DNA from: Brevundimonas sp. NIBR11
GTDB taxonomy: Bacteria; Pseudomonadota; Alphaproteobacteria; Caulobacterales; Caulobacteraceae
Assembly: GCF_027912535.1 (NCBI RefSeq)
Contig: NZ_CP115465.1
Coordinates: 1,778,001 to 1,842,000 of the forward strand
DNA length: 64,000 nucleotides
Direction: 5' to 3'
A program made the position numbers and the translations under genes. Shown here piece after piece: positions 46,042-55,752 of the stretch; position 1 is the stretch's first letter; each line of letters starts with the position of its first letter. The notes below the pieces were generated by a model, which was given only the letters and a program-made list of their open reading frames with translations, was not told where the DNA came from and did no database searches.

Positions 46042-47061
46042 TTACTGAAGCGGAGCCGTTCTCAGCGCCTGGAGGCTGGCCGAGCCAGTACAGAAGCAGA
46101 CCGTGCGCAGCTGGCGGATGACGGTCTGGAAGTGAGCGACCACCGCCTCGGTCGACACCGTCGCGGCCTGAAGCACCCCGGCCGCCTGCCCGACGATATC
46201 GGCGCCCAGCCGGATGGCCCTGGCCGCATCGACCCCGTCGCGTACGCCGCCAGAGCCGATCAGGACGATATCCGGGCAGACCGCGCGAACCTGCGCGATC
46301 GCCGTCGCCGTCGGATTGCCCCAGTCGGCGAAGGCCAGGGCGTGGGTCTTGTCGGCGGGATCGGTGGCGCGCTCGCCCTCGATCAGTCCCCAGTTCGCGC
46401 CGCCCGCGCCCGCGACGTCCAGCGCCGCCACGCCCATCTCAGCCAACCGCCGCGCGGTCGCGCCCGACAGTCCCGCCCCCGTCTCCTTGACCACCACCGG
46501 CGCGTCGAGCCGACGCACCAGCGCCTCCAGCGCCGCGCCGACGCCCCACCAGTCGCGATCACCCTCCGGCTGGCAGGCCTCCTGCAGAGGGTTCAGGTGC
46601 ACGATCAGGGCGTCGGCGCCGATCATCTCGATGGCTCGGCGCGCCTCGTCGACGCCAAACCCGCGCGTCAGCTGCGCCGCGCCGATATTGGCCAGGATCG
46701 GCGTGTCCGGCGCCCGGCGACGCAGCGACTGATCCAGACCGGCGCCGACCCCCTCCAGCGCCGCACGTTGCGACCCCACGGCCAGGGCGATGCCCAGGGT
46801 CTGCGCCGCCTCGGCGAGGTGGGCGTTGATCGCCTCGGCCCGCGCCGGCCCGCCGGTCATCGAACTGATCAGCAGGGGCGCCTTGAGCCGCCGTCCCAGA
46901 AAATCGGCGCCGAGGTCGATCTTGGCATGATCCAGATCCGGCAAAGCCTCGTGCACGAAGCGGATGGCGTCGAAACCCGCATCCCGCGCATGGCGCCCGC
47001 CGCCCGCCAGGACGACGTCCAGATGCTGGTCCTTGCGGTCACGGATCGCGTCGTCGGTCAT
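46042..47061 (-). CDS. fni: Isopentenyl-diphosphate delta-isomerase, type 2
   Basis: The 339-residue FMN-dependent isomerase interconverts IPP and DMAPP, feeding the carotenoid genes beside it. Landmarks are [10 protein letters not shown] near the start, [50 protein letters not shown] and the FMN-phosphate site [20 protein letters not shown]. It is divergent from crtZ with 65 bases between. Confidence 0.93.
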   Translation of the reverse strand: MTDDAIRDRKDQHLDVVLAGGGRHARDAGFDAIRFVHEALPDLDHAKIDLGADFLGRRLKAPLLISSMTGGPARAEAINAHLAEAAQTLGIALAVGSQRAALEGVGAGLDQSLRRRAPDTPILANIGAAQLTRGFGVDEARRAIEMIGADALIVHLNPLQEACQPEGDRDWWGVGAALEALVRRLDAPVVVKETGAGLSGATARRLAEMGVAALDVAGAGGANWGLIEGERATDPADKTHALAFADWGNPTATAIAQVRAVCPDIVLIGSGGVRDGVDAARAIRLGADIVGQAAGVLQAATVSTEAVVAHFQTVIRQLRTVCFCTGSASLQALRTAPLQ

Positions 47062-47126
47062 GTCGGATTGCTTAGCCGCACCCGGCCGAGGTTGGAACAG
47101 CGCGCGCCGAGGCGTAGTGTCCGTCC

Positions 47127-47624
47127 ATGCTCCCCGTGTGGTTCGTCCTCCTGACCTTGGCCGTCTTCTTCCTGATGGAAGGCGTCGCCTGGTGGACTCA
47201 TCGCTACATCATGCACGGCCCTCTCGGCTGGGGGTGGCATCGCGACCACCACGAGCCCCACGACAAGACCTTCGAGACAAACGACCTCTATGGCGTCGTC
47301 GGCGCGATCGTCGGCACGGGCCTGTTCGTCCTGGCCTGGCTGACCGGGCTGTGGTGGGTGCGGGCCATCGCTCTGGGCGTCACCCTGTATGGCCTGGTCT
47401 ATGCGTTCATCCACGACGGACTGGTGCATCAGCGGTGGCCCTTCCACTGGATGCCGCAGAACGGCTACGCCCGCCGTCTGGTCCAGGCCCACAAACTGCA
47501 TCACGCGGTGCAGACGCGCGAGGGCGCGGTCTCTTTCGGTTTTGTCTTCGCCCCGAACCCCCATCGGCTGAGCGCCATTCTCAAGGCCCGCCGCGCCGAG
47601 CGCGCCGGCCAGGTTGCCGAGTGA
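47127..47624 (+). CDS. crtZ: Beta-carotene hydroxylase
   Basis: The 165-residue membrane di-iron enzyme hydroxylates the beta-ionone rings at C3. The histidine boxes are all visible: [24 protein letters not shown] and HKLHHA. Several membrane helices surround them. Together with crtW it gives zeaxanthin, canthaxanthin and astaxanthin. The crtW start overlaps its stop as GTGA. Confidence 0.94.
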   Translation: MLPVWFVLLTLAVFFLMEGVAWWTHRYIMHGPLGWGWHRDHHEPHDKTFETNDLYGVVGAIVGTGLFVLAWLTGLWWVRAIALGVTLYGLVYAFIHDGLVHQRWPFHWMPQNGYARRLVQAHKLHHAVQTREGAVSFGFVFAPNPHRLSAILKARRAERAGQVAE

Positions 47625-48337
47625 CCGCCGCGCGTCAAACCGCCATCGGCCTGACCCTCGCCGCCCTGATTTTCGGGGGGTGGCTGTCGCTGCATGTCTG
47701 GGGCGTCTTCTTCCAACCGCTGACCTGGCCCGCGATCGCCGTCGCGCCCCTGCTCATCCTGACGCAGAGCTGGCTCGGAGCCGGCATGTTCATCGTCGCC
47801 CATGATGCGATGCACGGATCGCTCGCGCCGGGACGTCCGCGCCTCAACGCCGTCGTCGGACAGGTCTGCGTCGGCGCCTACGCGGCCTTTTCGTATCGCA
47901 AGCTCAACGGCAGTCATCATCAGCACCACCGCACGCCGGGCCGCGACGGCGACCCCGACTTTCATGCGGCCCGACCGGCCGCCTTCCTCCCGTGGTTCTA
48001 TGGGTTCTTCGTCCGATATTTCGGCTGGCGCGAGTTCGCCATCGTGACGGCGGTGCTGGTCGCCTATCTGCTGATGGGCGCCCGACTGGCCAACCTGATC
48101 CTCTTCTGGGCGATTCCGGCGGTCCTGAGCGCGCTTCAGCTGTTCGTCTTCGGCACCTGGCTGCCGCACCGGCACGTCGGGTCAGGCCCCGACTTCGCCG
48201 ACCATCACAATGCGCGCACCATTCCGATGCCGTGGCTCGCGTCGCTGCTGACCTGCTTCCATTTCGGGATGCACCACGAGCACCATCTGTCGCCCACGAC
48301 GCCGTGGTGGCGACTGCCGGAGCTCGGGCGGCGCTAG
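47621..48337 (+). CDS. crtW: Beta-carotene ketolase
   Basis: The 238-residue membrane enzyme adds the C4 keto group. Histidine motifs are HDAMHGSLAPGRP, SHHQHHRTPGRDGDPDFH, FGTWLPHRHV, and HFGMHHEHHLSPTTPWW, as in the CrtW family of Brevundimonas and Paracoccus. The start is a GTG overlapping the crtZ stop. It is convergent with crtB, with a four-base overlap of the 3' ends. Confidence 0.94.
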   Translation: MTAARQTAIGLTLAALIFGGWLSLHVWGVFFQPLTWPAIAVAPLLILTQSWLGAGMFIVAHDAMHGSLAPGRPRLNAVVGQVCVGAYAAFSYRKLNGSHHQHHRTPGRDGDPDFHAARPAAFLPWFYGFFVRYFGWREFAIVTAVLVAYLLMGARLANLILFWAIPAVLSALQLFVFGTWLPHRHVGSGPDFADHHNARTIPMPWLASLLTCFHFGMHHEHHLSPTTPWWRLPELGRR

Positions 48338-49275
48338 ACACGCGTCCAGAGCGCCGGTCGGGGCGGCGGCGCCCTGCCCCTGTCGAGCGTCTGGGTCCAG
48401 ACCGCGATCAGCGCGCCCCGCCCGAACAGCCACAGCTTCATCGCCTTGCCGACCGACACGCGCTCGACCCAGACCCCCGGCCCCCGCCGGCGCACCTTGC
48501 GGCCGATCTCGCGGTAGACGCCGCGCGCCGCCGCGATGGCCATGGACGAGCGGAACGGCAGGCCGCGCAGACCGTCCCGGGCGCTGTCGTAATAGGGTTC
48601 GGCCGCCGCCAGCAGCCGGTCGGTCACGGCATGGACCACGGCCCGGTTGGCGGGATCGGCCACGGCGTCGGCCGTCGGTTCCAGCCCCGCCTCCACCAGC
48701 CAGTCGGACGGCAGATAGACCCGCCCATCCTCCGCATCCTCGATCACGTCGCGCGAGATATTGGTTAGCTGGAAGGCAAGCCCCAGATCCTGCGCCCGGC
48801 GCAGCACCTCGGGGTCCGTCACCCCCATCACCCGCGCCATCATCACCCCGACGACCCCCGCGACATGCCAGCAGTAGGCCATGACGTCGTCCAGCGTCCG
48901 GTACTCCCGATGCTCCACGTCCATGGCGAAGCCGTCGATCAGATCCATCGCCCACCGCTCGGGCAGGCGGTGACGGATCGCGACCCGCTGGAAGGCGGCG
49001 AAGGTCGGGTCGGGCATGGGCTCGCCCGTCATGGCGCGCCGTGTCATGTCGTACAGCCGGGCCAGGCGCCGCTGCTGCTCCTCGGTCGTCAGATCCTCGT
49101 GGCCGAAGCCGTGGTCCTGACCGTCGATCTCGTCGTCGCAGGCCCGGCACCAGGCATAGAGCAGCCACGCATCCTCGCGAACGGCCGGCTCGAACAGCCG
49201 CGAGGCCGAGCGAAAGCTTTTGGACCCCTTGGTGATCGAGGCCTTGGAGGCGGCGAGAACGGCGTCTGCAGTCAT
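48334..49275 (-). CDS. crtB: Phytoene synthase
   Basis: The 313-residue enzyme condenses two GGPP into phytoene. It shows the N-terminal SFRSASRLFEP, the first aspartate motif CRACDDEIDGQ, then YCWHVAGVVGVMMARVMG and the second motif in QLTNISRDVIEDAEDGRVYLP. The C-terminal GVYREIGRKVRRRG is typical. It is the last gene of crtY-crtI-crtB, overlapping crtI as ATGA. Confidence 0.94.
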   Translation of the reverse strand: MTADAVLAASKASITKGSKSFRSASRLFEPAVREDAWLLYAWCRACDDEIDGQDHGFGHEDLTTEEQQRRLARLYDMTRRAMTGEPMPDPTFAAFQRVAIRHRLPERWAMDLIDGFAMDVEHREYRTLDDVMAYCWHVAGVVGVMMARVMGVTDPEVLRRAQDLGLAFQLTNISRDVIEDAEDGRVYLPSDWLVEAGLEPTADAVADPANRAVVHAVTDRLLAAAEPYYDSARDGLRGLPFRSSMAIAAARGVYREIGRKVRRRGPGVWVERVSVGKAMKLWLFGRGALIAVWTQTLDRGRAPPPRPALWTRV

Positions 49276-50774
49276 GGAACCTTCGCGGCCTGTTCCAGCA
49301 TCAGCCCCGCCGTCGCCTTGGCCGAACCGACCACGCCGGGAATGCCCGCCCCCGGATGGGTGCCGGCGCCGACGACATACAGGTTGGAAATGACGTCGTC
49401 GCGATTGTGCGGCCGGAACCAGGCGCTCTGCGTCAATATGGGCTCCAGGGAGAAGGCCGAGCCCAGGTGGGCGTTCAGGTCCTCCTTGAAGTCCGCCGGC
49501 GTCCAGATCCGCGTCGTCACCAGATCGCGGCGCAGGTTCGGGATGTACCGCTCCTCAAGGTAGTCGATGATCTTTTCGCGGTACTCGGGGCCTTTGGTCT
49601 CCCAGTCGATGTCGGCGGCGCCCAGATGAGGCACGGGCGACAGGACGTAGTGGCTGCTCATTCCCTCGGGCGCCATCGACGGATCGGTGGCGCAGGGGGC
49701 ATGCAGATAGAGTGAGAAGTCTTCGGGCAACGTCGGCCCCGAGAAGATTTCGGAGATCAGTTCGCGATAGCGGGGTCCGAAGCAGATGGTGTGGTGGGCC
49801 AGTTGCTTCTGCGGCTGCGACGTCCCGAAATGCAGCACGAACAGCGACATCGAGAACCGCTTGGACCTCAGCGACTTCGCCTTGGCTTGCCCGCGCGGCG
49901 TCCGGCCCAGAAGCTTGTCGTAGGTGTGGACCACGTCGGCGTTCGACGCGACCATGTCGGCCGACAGGGTCTCGCCGCTGTCCAGCACGACGCCCGTCGC
50001 CCTGTCGCCTTCGGTCTCGATCCGCTCGACGGAGGTGTTCAGACGCACCGTCCCGCCCAGATCCTCGAAGGCCTTGACCAGACCGGCGATCAGAGCGCCC
50101 GTGCCGCCGCGCGCAAACCACACCCCGCCGCGCCGCTCCAGCGCGTGGATCAGGCCATAGACGCTGCTCGTCTTGAACGGATCGCCGCCCACCAGCAGGG
50201 TGTGGAAGCTGAACGCCTGCTGCAAGTGCGGATCCTGGATATGCTTGGCGACCATGGTGTGGACGCTGTTCCAGCTTTCCAGCCGCGCCAACTCGGGCGC
50301 TGCCTTGATCATCGACCAGAACGACTGGAACGGCACCGCGCCCAGTTTGACGTAACCCTCCTGATACAGCTCCTCCGAATAGGCGTGGAAACGGTTGTAG
50401 CCCTCGACATCGGCCGGGTTGAACGACGCGATCTGCCGCTCCATCGCCGCCTGGTCGTCGTTGTAATCGAACGACTTTCCGTCCTCCCAGCACAGCCGGT
50501 AGAAGGGATCGACGGGCATCAGTTCGGCATAGTCTGACAGGGACCGCCCCGTCCCCTCGAAGAGTTCCTCCAGACAGTCCGGGTCGGTGATGACCGTGGG
50601 ACCGGCGTCGAAGGTGAAGCCCTGTTCCTTCCAGACGTAGGCGCGGCCGCCGGGTTTGTCCCGCTTCTCGATCAGGGTCGTCTGCACCCCCGCGCGCTGG
50701 AGGCGGATGGCCAGGGCGATGCCGCCAAAGCCCGCGCCGATCACTACAGCGCGCTTGGCCGTCACGTCTCTCAT
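49272..50774 (-). CDS. crtI: Phytoene desaturase
   Basis: The 500-residue FAD enzyme carries out desaturation of phytoene to lycopene. Motifs are AVVIGAGFGGIALAIRLQRAG, then GGRAYVWKEQGFTFDAGPTVITDP at the N-terminus, and the C-terminal bacterial-desaturase signature in DVISNLYVVGAGTHPGAGIPGV. The ATG at 50772-50774 overlaps the crtY stop by four bases. Confidence 0.94.
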   Translation of the reverse strand: MRDVTAKRAVVIGAGFGGIALAIRLQRAGVQTTLIEKRDKPGGRAYVWKEQGFTFDAGPTVITDPDCLEELFEGTGRSLSDYAELMPVDPFYRLCWEDGKSFDYNDDQAAMERQIASFNPADVEGYNRFHAYSEELYQEGYVKLGAVPFQSFWSMIKAAPELARLESWNSVHTMVAKHIQDPHLQQAFSFHTLLVGGDPFKTSSVYGLIHALERRGGVWFARGGTGALIAGLVKAFEDLGGTVRLNTSVERIETEGDRATGVVLDSGETLSADMVASNADVVHTYDKLLGRTPRGQAKAKSLRSKRFSMSLFVLHFGTSQPQKQLAHHTICFGPRYRELISEIFSGPTLPEDFSLYLHAPCATDPSMAPEGMSSHYVLSPVPHLGAADIDWETKGPEYREKIIDYLEERYIPNLRRDLVTTRIWTPADFKEDLNAHLGSAFSLEPILTQSAWFRPHNRDDVISNLYVVGAGTHPGAGIPGVVGSAKATAGLMLEQAAKVP

Positions 50775-51934
50775 AGGCTTCCCTTGCCGGTTTCCCGGAG
50801 TTGTTTCATCGCCCGACCGACCGGGACCGGCGGCTTGCCCGCCAGAATCCGTACCTTGTCCAAGGCCGTCGATCGCCCCGCATAGAAGCGCCTGACGAGC
50901 GCTTCCGACAAGCCGTAGAAGCGTCGCAGCACCCTCCAGCGTTCCCCCGGATCGGCGGCCCGGAACAACATTCTGTCCAGCAGCCGATAATAGGCCCGAT
51001 CGGCCCACAGCCGCTTGGAATATCCCTCGACCAGACGTCGCAGACCGGCCGAGCTCAGGTCGTCCGCACCGGCGACCAACCGCGCCACCGCAACCGCGTC
51101 CGGCAGGGAGTACCCGGTCGTCGGATGAAACAGCGCGCCGGCCAGCCCGACCTTCGCCACATCCGGTCCCTCGGCCCAGAAGCCGTCGATATCGCCGTCA
51201 AGGGCAATGGGCAGAACGCCCTCCTCCTCGTCCGTCACTGCCTCGACCGTCCAGCCGCGCGAGCGGATGTAGGCGTCGATGCGCCGGTTCAGGAGCGCCC
51301 GGTCCAAGGTGGCTGCATCCACATAATAGGTGTCCTCGATCAGCACCGTCCGCGCGTCGAAGGGCAACAGATAGACGAACCGATAGGCGTCCCCCTGCGC
51401 CACCGTGGCGTCCATGATGGTAGGGCGGGTCAGGCCATGGGGTTGGGTCAGCCGCACGGTCCGACCGACGAAGAGCTGCCAGCCGAGGTCCAGATGTGAG
51501 GTCGGTCGGGGCCCCCTCGCGTCGATGACGGCGGGCGCGGTCAGCACCCGTCCGTCCGCCAGGGTTATCCCATCGGTTCGCACCTCGACCGCGTCGCCCG
51601 TGACCAGGCGGTCTTCTAGGAGCGGTGCGACCGCCTCATGCAGTCGGTCCGACGTCAGGCTGTTGTACGGCGTTTTCAGCGTGCGGCTCAGTCCCGGAAA
51701 GTACACCTCGTACCCGTCCGGCCATCGATGCGGCGTCGCCGGTTCCAGCCAGGCACGATCCTCGGCCGAAACGTCGCCGTCAAAGAAGGACCAGGTGTGT
51801 TTGCCGCCCAGCCGCCCGTCACGCTCGACCACCAGAACGCGGATGTCCGGGCGGTCGATGGCCAGCCGCCAGGCGATCAGGCTGGACGCCAGCCCGCCGC
51901 CGACGAGGATCAGGTCAGGGTCGGCGGAGGCCAT
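50771..51934 (-). CDS. crtY: Lycopene beta-cyclase
   Basis: The 387-residue enzyme cyclises lycopene to beta-carotene. It has the dinucleotide-binding start DLILVGGGLASSLIAWRLA, FSFFDGDVSAEDRAW-type segment (TWSFFDGDVSAEDRAW here), VIDARGPRP, PFDARTVLIEDTYY, and LAGALFHPTTGYSLPDAVAVA. It is the first gene of the crtY-crtI-crtB operon; its leader holds two hairpins (51952-51985 and 51995-52018). Confidence 0.93.
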   Translation of the reverse strand: MASADPDLILVGGGLASSLIAWRLAIDRPDIRVLVVERDGRLGGKHTWSFFDGDVSAEDRAWLEPATPHRWPDGYEVYFPGLSRTLKTPYNSLTSDRLHEAVAPLLEDRLVTGDAVEVRTDGITLADGRVLTAPAVIDARGPRPTSHLDLGWQLFVGRTVRLTQPHGLTRPTIMDATVAQGDAYRFVYLLPFDARTVLIEDTYYVDAATLDRALLNRRIDAYIRSRGWTVEAVTDEEEGVLPIALDGDIDGFWAEGPDVAKVGLAGALFHPTTGYSLPDAVAVARLVAGADDLSSAGLRRLVEGYSKRLWADRAYYRLLDRMLFRAADPGERWRVLRRFYGLSEALVRRFYAGRSTALDKVRILAGKPPVPVGRAMKQLRETGKGSL

Positions 51935-51951
51935 GCGCCATCCTTAAACGA

Positions 51952-51985
51952 AACCGGCCCCGACGCGAACGCATCGGGGCCGGTT
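51952..51985 (-). terminator. Hairpin between the PPC gene and crtY (probable terminator)
   Basis: AACCGGCCCCGA (51952-51963) pairs perfectly with TCGGGGCCGGTT (51974-51985) around a 10-base loop. Read on the minus strand it follows the PPC gene and is trailed by TCGTTT, so it is probably that gene's terminator. It ends only 18 bases before the crtY start, so any crtY promoter upstream of it would place it in the crtY leader. Confidence 0.65.
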
Positions 51986-51994
51986 CTTTTGGCC

Positions 51995-52018
51995 ATTTCT
52001 GCGCAGGACCGCAGAAAT
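51995..52018. promoter_or_regulatory. Nine-base inverted repeat upstream of crtY
   Basis: ATTTCTGCG (51995-52003) and CGCAGAAAT (52010-52018) form a perfect inverted repeat around six bases, followed by no T-run. Its size and symmetry suit a dimeric repressor site in front of the crtYIB operon. The regulator is unknown. Confidence 0.35.
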
Positions 52019-52115
52019 CCGCATAGCCACAGTCACCGAAATCACCGGCGACCGGCCGTCATTGCATGGTCGAAATCACCGCGAACTCTCCGTGTCCGCA
52101 GAGACTGCCGTGTGC

Positions 52116-53987
52116 CTAATCCTTCGGCTCGACCGTCAGGGCGTAGGTTCCCGATTGACCCGAGGCGAAGCTGCGGGCGCGGATGATGTAGTCGCCTTCC
52201 TCCTCGACCGCCCAGTCGATCTTGGCGTGGGTGTCCGACAGGCTGTCGTCGTCGGACACGACCGAGGTGAAGACGCCGGATTCGTCCTCACGCCCGATGT
52301 CGATGAAAGCGTCGAAGTCATTGGAAACCATCGTCAAACGCAGCTTGTCGCCGGCCTTCACCGAAATCTTGTAGGCGTCGTAGAAGCTGCCGTCCTCGGC
52401 CAGGCCGTCGTCTTCGCTCAAGGTCCCGCGCGCGGTGGCGCCGACCAGGATCGAGCCCGGCAGGGGCTGAGGACCGCGGTCGATCAGCTCGAGCGAATAG
52501 AGGCCCTTGGCGTCCGCCGACAGCGGCGAGGCGCGGACGATGAGCTCTCCGTCCGACGGGACGATGTAGTTCAGGCGCGAGTCCGTGCCCTCGCCCAGAC
52601 CGTCGTCGTCCGAGGCCATGGCGTAGAAGTCGCCCTCTGGGCTGCCGATCTGAAGATAGGTGTCGAAGTCGCCCGAACGCATGATCAGCTGGACCCGGTT
52701 CCCCGCCACGCCGGTGAAGCTGTAGGCGTCGAAGCCCCGGTTCTCGTCGTCGCGCGGGTCGGCGTCGACGATCTCGCCCTGGACCGTCTGGCCGAAGCTG
52801 AGGGCGATCGGCGCGGGCAGAGGCGGAGCCTCCTCGAAGGTGAAGGTATAGGCGCCGCCCTCATCGCCGCCGCCAAAGGCGCGGGCCTCGATGGTGTATT
52901 GGCCGTCCGAGGGCAGGGTGTAGGTGAGGCGCGAGTTGGTGCCCTCGCCCGCCCCATCGTCGTCCGAATCCAGCGAATATCGACCATTCCCGCCGTCTTC
53001 TTCCGAGAAGAGCTCCAGATAGGTGTCGAAGGCGTCCGAGCTCATGGTCGCGACGATCCGCTGCCCTTCCGTTCCGGTGAAGGAATAGGCGTCGGCGCGC
53101 TGGCCGAAGGCGTTGCCGCCGTCGCTGGCCTCCAGACGGCCCTCCACCGTGTCGCCGAAGACGACCGGGCGCGCCACCAGCGGCGGCGGAGCCTCGGCCA
53201 GGCCCAGTTCGTAATCACCCTCCGTCGCTCCATCCAGCGAAGAGGCGCGAATGACGTATTCGCCGTTCGAGGGAGCGGTGAAGATCAGATACGAGTTCAG
53301 GCCGCCCTGGCCCGAGTCATCGTTCTGGGCCAGCTCCTCGAACGCGCCGCCGCGGCCCATCCGACCCACGCGCACGATCGAATCGAAGTCGTCGCTGTTC
53401 AGGCTGATGGCGAAGCGATCGCCCTGACGCGCCCGGAAGCTGTAGCTGTTGTAGGCGTACTCCCCGTACTGGCCGTCTTCTTCGACCGGGCTGCGGTCGC
53501 TGATCGCGCCGTCGACCTCGTCACCGAGGCGGATGGCCGTCGGACGGGGCGCGCGAGGCGCGGCGCCGCGGTCGGTGACCGCGATGGCGTAGTCACCGCC
53601 CTCGAGGCCGGACAGGGTGCGGGCGCGGATGATGTAGGTCCCGCCGGTCGAGACGAAGCGCAGGCGTGAGTTGGTGCCCTCGCCCAGGCCGTCGTCGTCC
53701 GAGGCGATCGCATCGCCCTCGTCGGAACCGGCATAGGCTTCCAGATAGGCGTCGAACGCCTCGGATCGCAGGGTGACCTCCAGCCGCTGACCGGCGCGGG
53801 TCTGGATGGCGTAGCTGTCGTAGACGAACTGGCCCATCTCCTCGCTGTCGACCTTCGCGTCCTCGGCCGTCAGCTGGCCGTTGACGGTCTGACCGACGCG
53901 CAGCGCGCTCGTGGTCTGGGCCATGGCGGACCCGGAGGCGAACAGCGCCAGCGCGCTGACGGTCATGATGAAGGCGGAGCGGCGCAT
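52116..53987 (-). CDS. Secreted protein with five tandem PPC-type repeats
   Basis: The 623-residue protein has a signal peptide (FIMTVSALALFASGSAMA) and then five repeats of about 115-120 residues and nothing else. Each has a GQTVxGxL start, an YDSYAI/YSF strand, a Phe-Asp-x-Tyr/Ile segment (AFDAYLEAY, DFDSIVRVG, AFDTYLELF, DFDTYLQIG, DFDAFIDIG), an acidic SDDDGLGEGTNSRL-type loop and a GxYxIRA end. These are bacterial pre-peptidase C-terminal (PPC) domains, usually found as appendages to secreted proteases. Here there is no catalytic domain. The acidic loops may bind calcium. The role is unknown. Confidence 0.8.
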   Translation of the reverse strand: MRRSAFIMTVSALALFASGSAMAQTTSALRVGQTVNGQLTAEDAKVDSEEMGQFVYDSYAIQTRAGQRLEVTLRSEAFDAYLEAYAGSDEGDAIASDDDGLGEGTNSRLRFVSTGGTYIIRARTLSGLEGGDYAIAVTDRGAAPRAPRPTAIRLGDEVDGAISDRSPVEEDGQYGEYAYNSYSFRARQGDRFAISLNSDDFDSIVRVGRMGRGGAFEELAQNDDSGQGGLNSYLIFTAPSNGEYVIRASSLDGATEGDYELGLAEAPPPLVARPVVFGDTVEGRLEASDGGNAFGQRADAYSFTGTEGQRIVATMSSDAFDTYLELFSEEDGGNGRYSLDSDDDGAGEGTNSRLTYTLPSDGQYTIEARAFGGGDEGGAYTFTFEEAPPLPAPIALSFGQTVQGEIVDADPRDDENRGFDAYSFTGVAGNRVQLIMRSGDFDTYLQIGSPEGDFYAMASDDDGLGEGTDSRLNYIVPSDGELIVRASPLSADAKGLYSLELIDRGPQPLPGSILVGATARGTLSEDDGLAEDGSFYDAYKISVKAGDKLRLTMVSNDFDAFIDIGREDESGVFTSVVSDDDSLSDTHAKIDWAVEEEGDYIIRARSFASGQSGTYALTVEPKD

Positions 53988-54083
53988 TGGTTTCCCCTGT
54001 TCTGAAGGGCCAACATAGACGCTGAACCGTGACGCCTGTAAATCGCCCGCACCTTATCGAATCCTGACGAAAGAGGGCCCGCC

Positions 54084-55007
54084 ATGGCCGACACCGACGC
54101 ACGCGCGGCGATCATCGACGGCAAGGCCTTCGCTGGAAGGCTGGTCGACCGGGTCGCGGCCGCCGCCGCCCGTCTCCAAGCCGCCTGCGGCGTCAAGCCG
54201 GGCCTGGCCGTGGTCATCGTCGGCGAGGATCCCGCGAGCCAGATCTATGTCCGCAACAAGGGTGAAACGACCGCTCGGGCCGGTATGCGGTCCGACACCC
54301 ACCGCCTGCCGGATACGGCGACGCAAAGCGAGTTGCTGGCCCTCATCGAGGCCCTGAACGCCGACCTCGGCATCCATGGGATTCTGGTCCAGTTGCCCCT
54401 GCCGGCGCAGATCGATTCCACCGCCGTCCTGAGCGCCATCGACCCGGACAAGGACGTGGACGGCTTCCACGTGGTCAACGCCGGGCGGCTGGCGGTCGGC
54501 CAGCCGGGGCTGGTTCCCTGCACCCCGCTCGGGTCGACCATGTTGCTGAAGGACCGGCTGGGCGACCTTTCCGGGTTGAACGCCGTCATCGTCGGTCGCT
54601 CCAACATTGTCGGCAAGCCGATGGCCCAACTGCTGCTGGCCGAGAACTGCACCGTGACAATCGCCCATTCGCGCAGTCGCGACTTGCCGGCCCTCTGTCG
54701 CGCCGCCGACATCCTGGTCGCTGCGGTAGGTCGGCCGGAGATGATAAGGGGCGACTGGATCAAGCCGGGTGCGACCGTGATCGACGTCGGCATCAATCGC
54801 GTCCCCTCCGCCGACCCGATCAGGGCCGCCGAGGGAAAGACCCGTGTCGTCGGCGACGTGGCGTTCGCGGAGGCCGCCGGGGTTGCGGGCGCGATCACTC
54901 CGGTTCCGGGCGGTGTGGGGCCCATGACCATCGCCTGCTTGCTGGCCAACACCTATACGGCCGCCTGCCGCGCGGCGGGCGTCGAGCCGGAGCGTCTGGA
55001 CGCTTGA
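54084..55007 (+). CDS. folD: Methylenetetrahydrofolate dehydrogenase/cyclohydrolase
   Basis: The 307-residue bifunctional enzyme interconverts 5,10-methylene-, methenyl- and 10-formyl-tetrahydrofolate. Motifs are [22 protein letters not shown] (with the catalytic Lys), [23 protein letters not shown], the NADP site [18 protein letters not shown], and the end [19 protein letters not shown]. The N-terminal lead MADTDARA is slightly long. It is divergent from the PPC gene. Confidence 0.95.
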   Translation: MADTDARAAIIDGKAFAGRLVDRVAAAAARLQAACGVKPGLAVVIVGEDPASQIYVRNKGETTARAGMRSDTHRLPDTATQSELLALIEALNADLGIHGILVQLPLPAQIDSTAVLSAIDPDKDVDGFHVVNAGRLAVGQPGLVPCTPLGSTMLLKDRLGDLSGLNAVIVGRSNIVGKPMAQLLLAENCTVTIAHSRSRDLPALCRAADILVAAVGRPEMIRGDWIKPGATVIDVGINRVPSADPIRAAEGKTRVVGDVAFAEAAGVAGAITPVPGGVGPMTIACLLANTYTAACRAAGVEPERLDA

Positions 55008-55074
55008 AGCGGCGTGATGATGCGATGATAGTCGTCGCCTAACCGGCGGAATCGCCCGCCGAACGGAGGAGCTC

Positions 55075-55752
55075 ATGGCTCGCGGCGCATCTCGTCTGGT
55101 CGGTACAATCGCGGTGGTTCTGGCCGCCCAGAGCGTCGCGGCCTGCGGCTACAACACCATTCCGGAGAAGCAAGAGCGGGCCGAGGCAGCCTGGGCCGAC
55201 GTCCAGAGCCAGTACCAGCGCCGCGCCGACCTGATCCCGAACCTCGTGGCCACCGTTCAGGGCGCGGCGATCCAGGAACGCACCACCCTGACCCAGGTGA
55301 TCGAGGCCCGCGCCCGCGCCACGGCGGTCCAGGTGACGCCGGAAACCCTGAGCGATCCGGCCGCCTTCCAGCAGTTCCAGGCCGCCCAGGGCCAGCTGAC
55401 CAGCGCCCTGTCGCGGCTCCTGGTTACGGTCGAGGCCTATCCGCAACTCCAGGCCAACCAAGGCTTCCTGCAGCTGCAGTCGCAGTTGGAAGGGACAGAG
55501 AACCGGATCACCATCGCGCGGCGCGACTACAACGAGGCCGTCCGCGACTACAACACGAGCCTGCGCACCTTCCCGACCGTCATCTGGGCCAAGACCGCCT
55601 TCTCGGGCGAGGCGCCGATGCAGCTCTTCACGGCGACCGCCGAGGCCCAGACCGCGCCGCAGGTATCGTTCAACCTCGACGGTCAGGCGCCCGCCGCGCC
55701 GGGCGGCTCCGCCCCCGCCGTCGCCCCCGGTTCGACCCCGCCAGCACGGTGA
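55075..55752 (+). CDS. LemA family lipoprotein
   Basis: The 225-residue protein has a lipoprotein-like signal (VAAC, Cys24), then the LemA core: WADVQSQYQRRADLIPNLVATVQGAA, a long helical hairpin, and ENRITIARRDYNEAVRDYNT with the closing FPTVIWAKTAF. A Pro/Ala-rich tail follows. LemA proteins are membrane-anchored helical bundles of unclear role, usually encoded beside TPM-domain proteins as here. The next gene starts in its stop codon. Confidence 0.9.
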   Translation: MARGASRLVGTIAVVLAAQSVAACGYNTIPEKQERAEAAWADVQSQYQRRADLIPNLVATVQGAAIQERTTLTQVIEARARATAVQVTPETLSDPAAFQQFQAAQGQLTSALSRLLVTVEAYPQLQANQGFLQLQSQLEGTENRITIARRDYNEAVRDYNTSLRTFPTVIWAKTAFSGEAPMQLFTATAEAQTAPQVSFNLDGQAPAAPGGSAPAVAPGSTPPAR

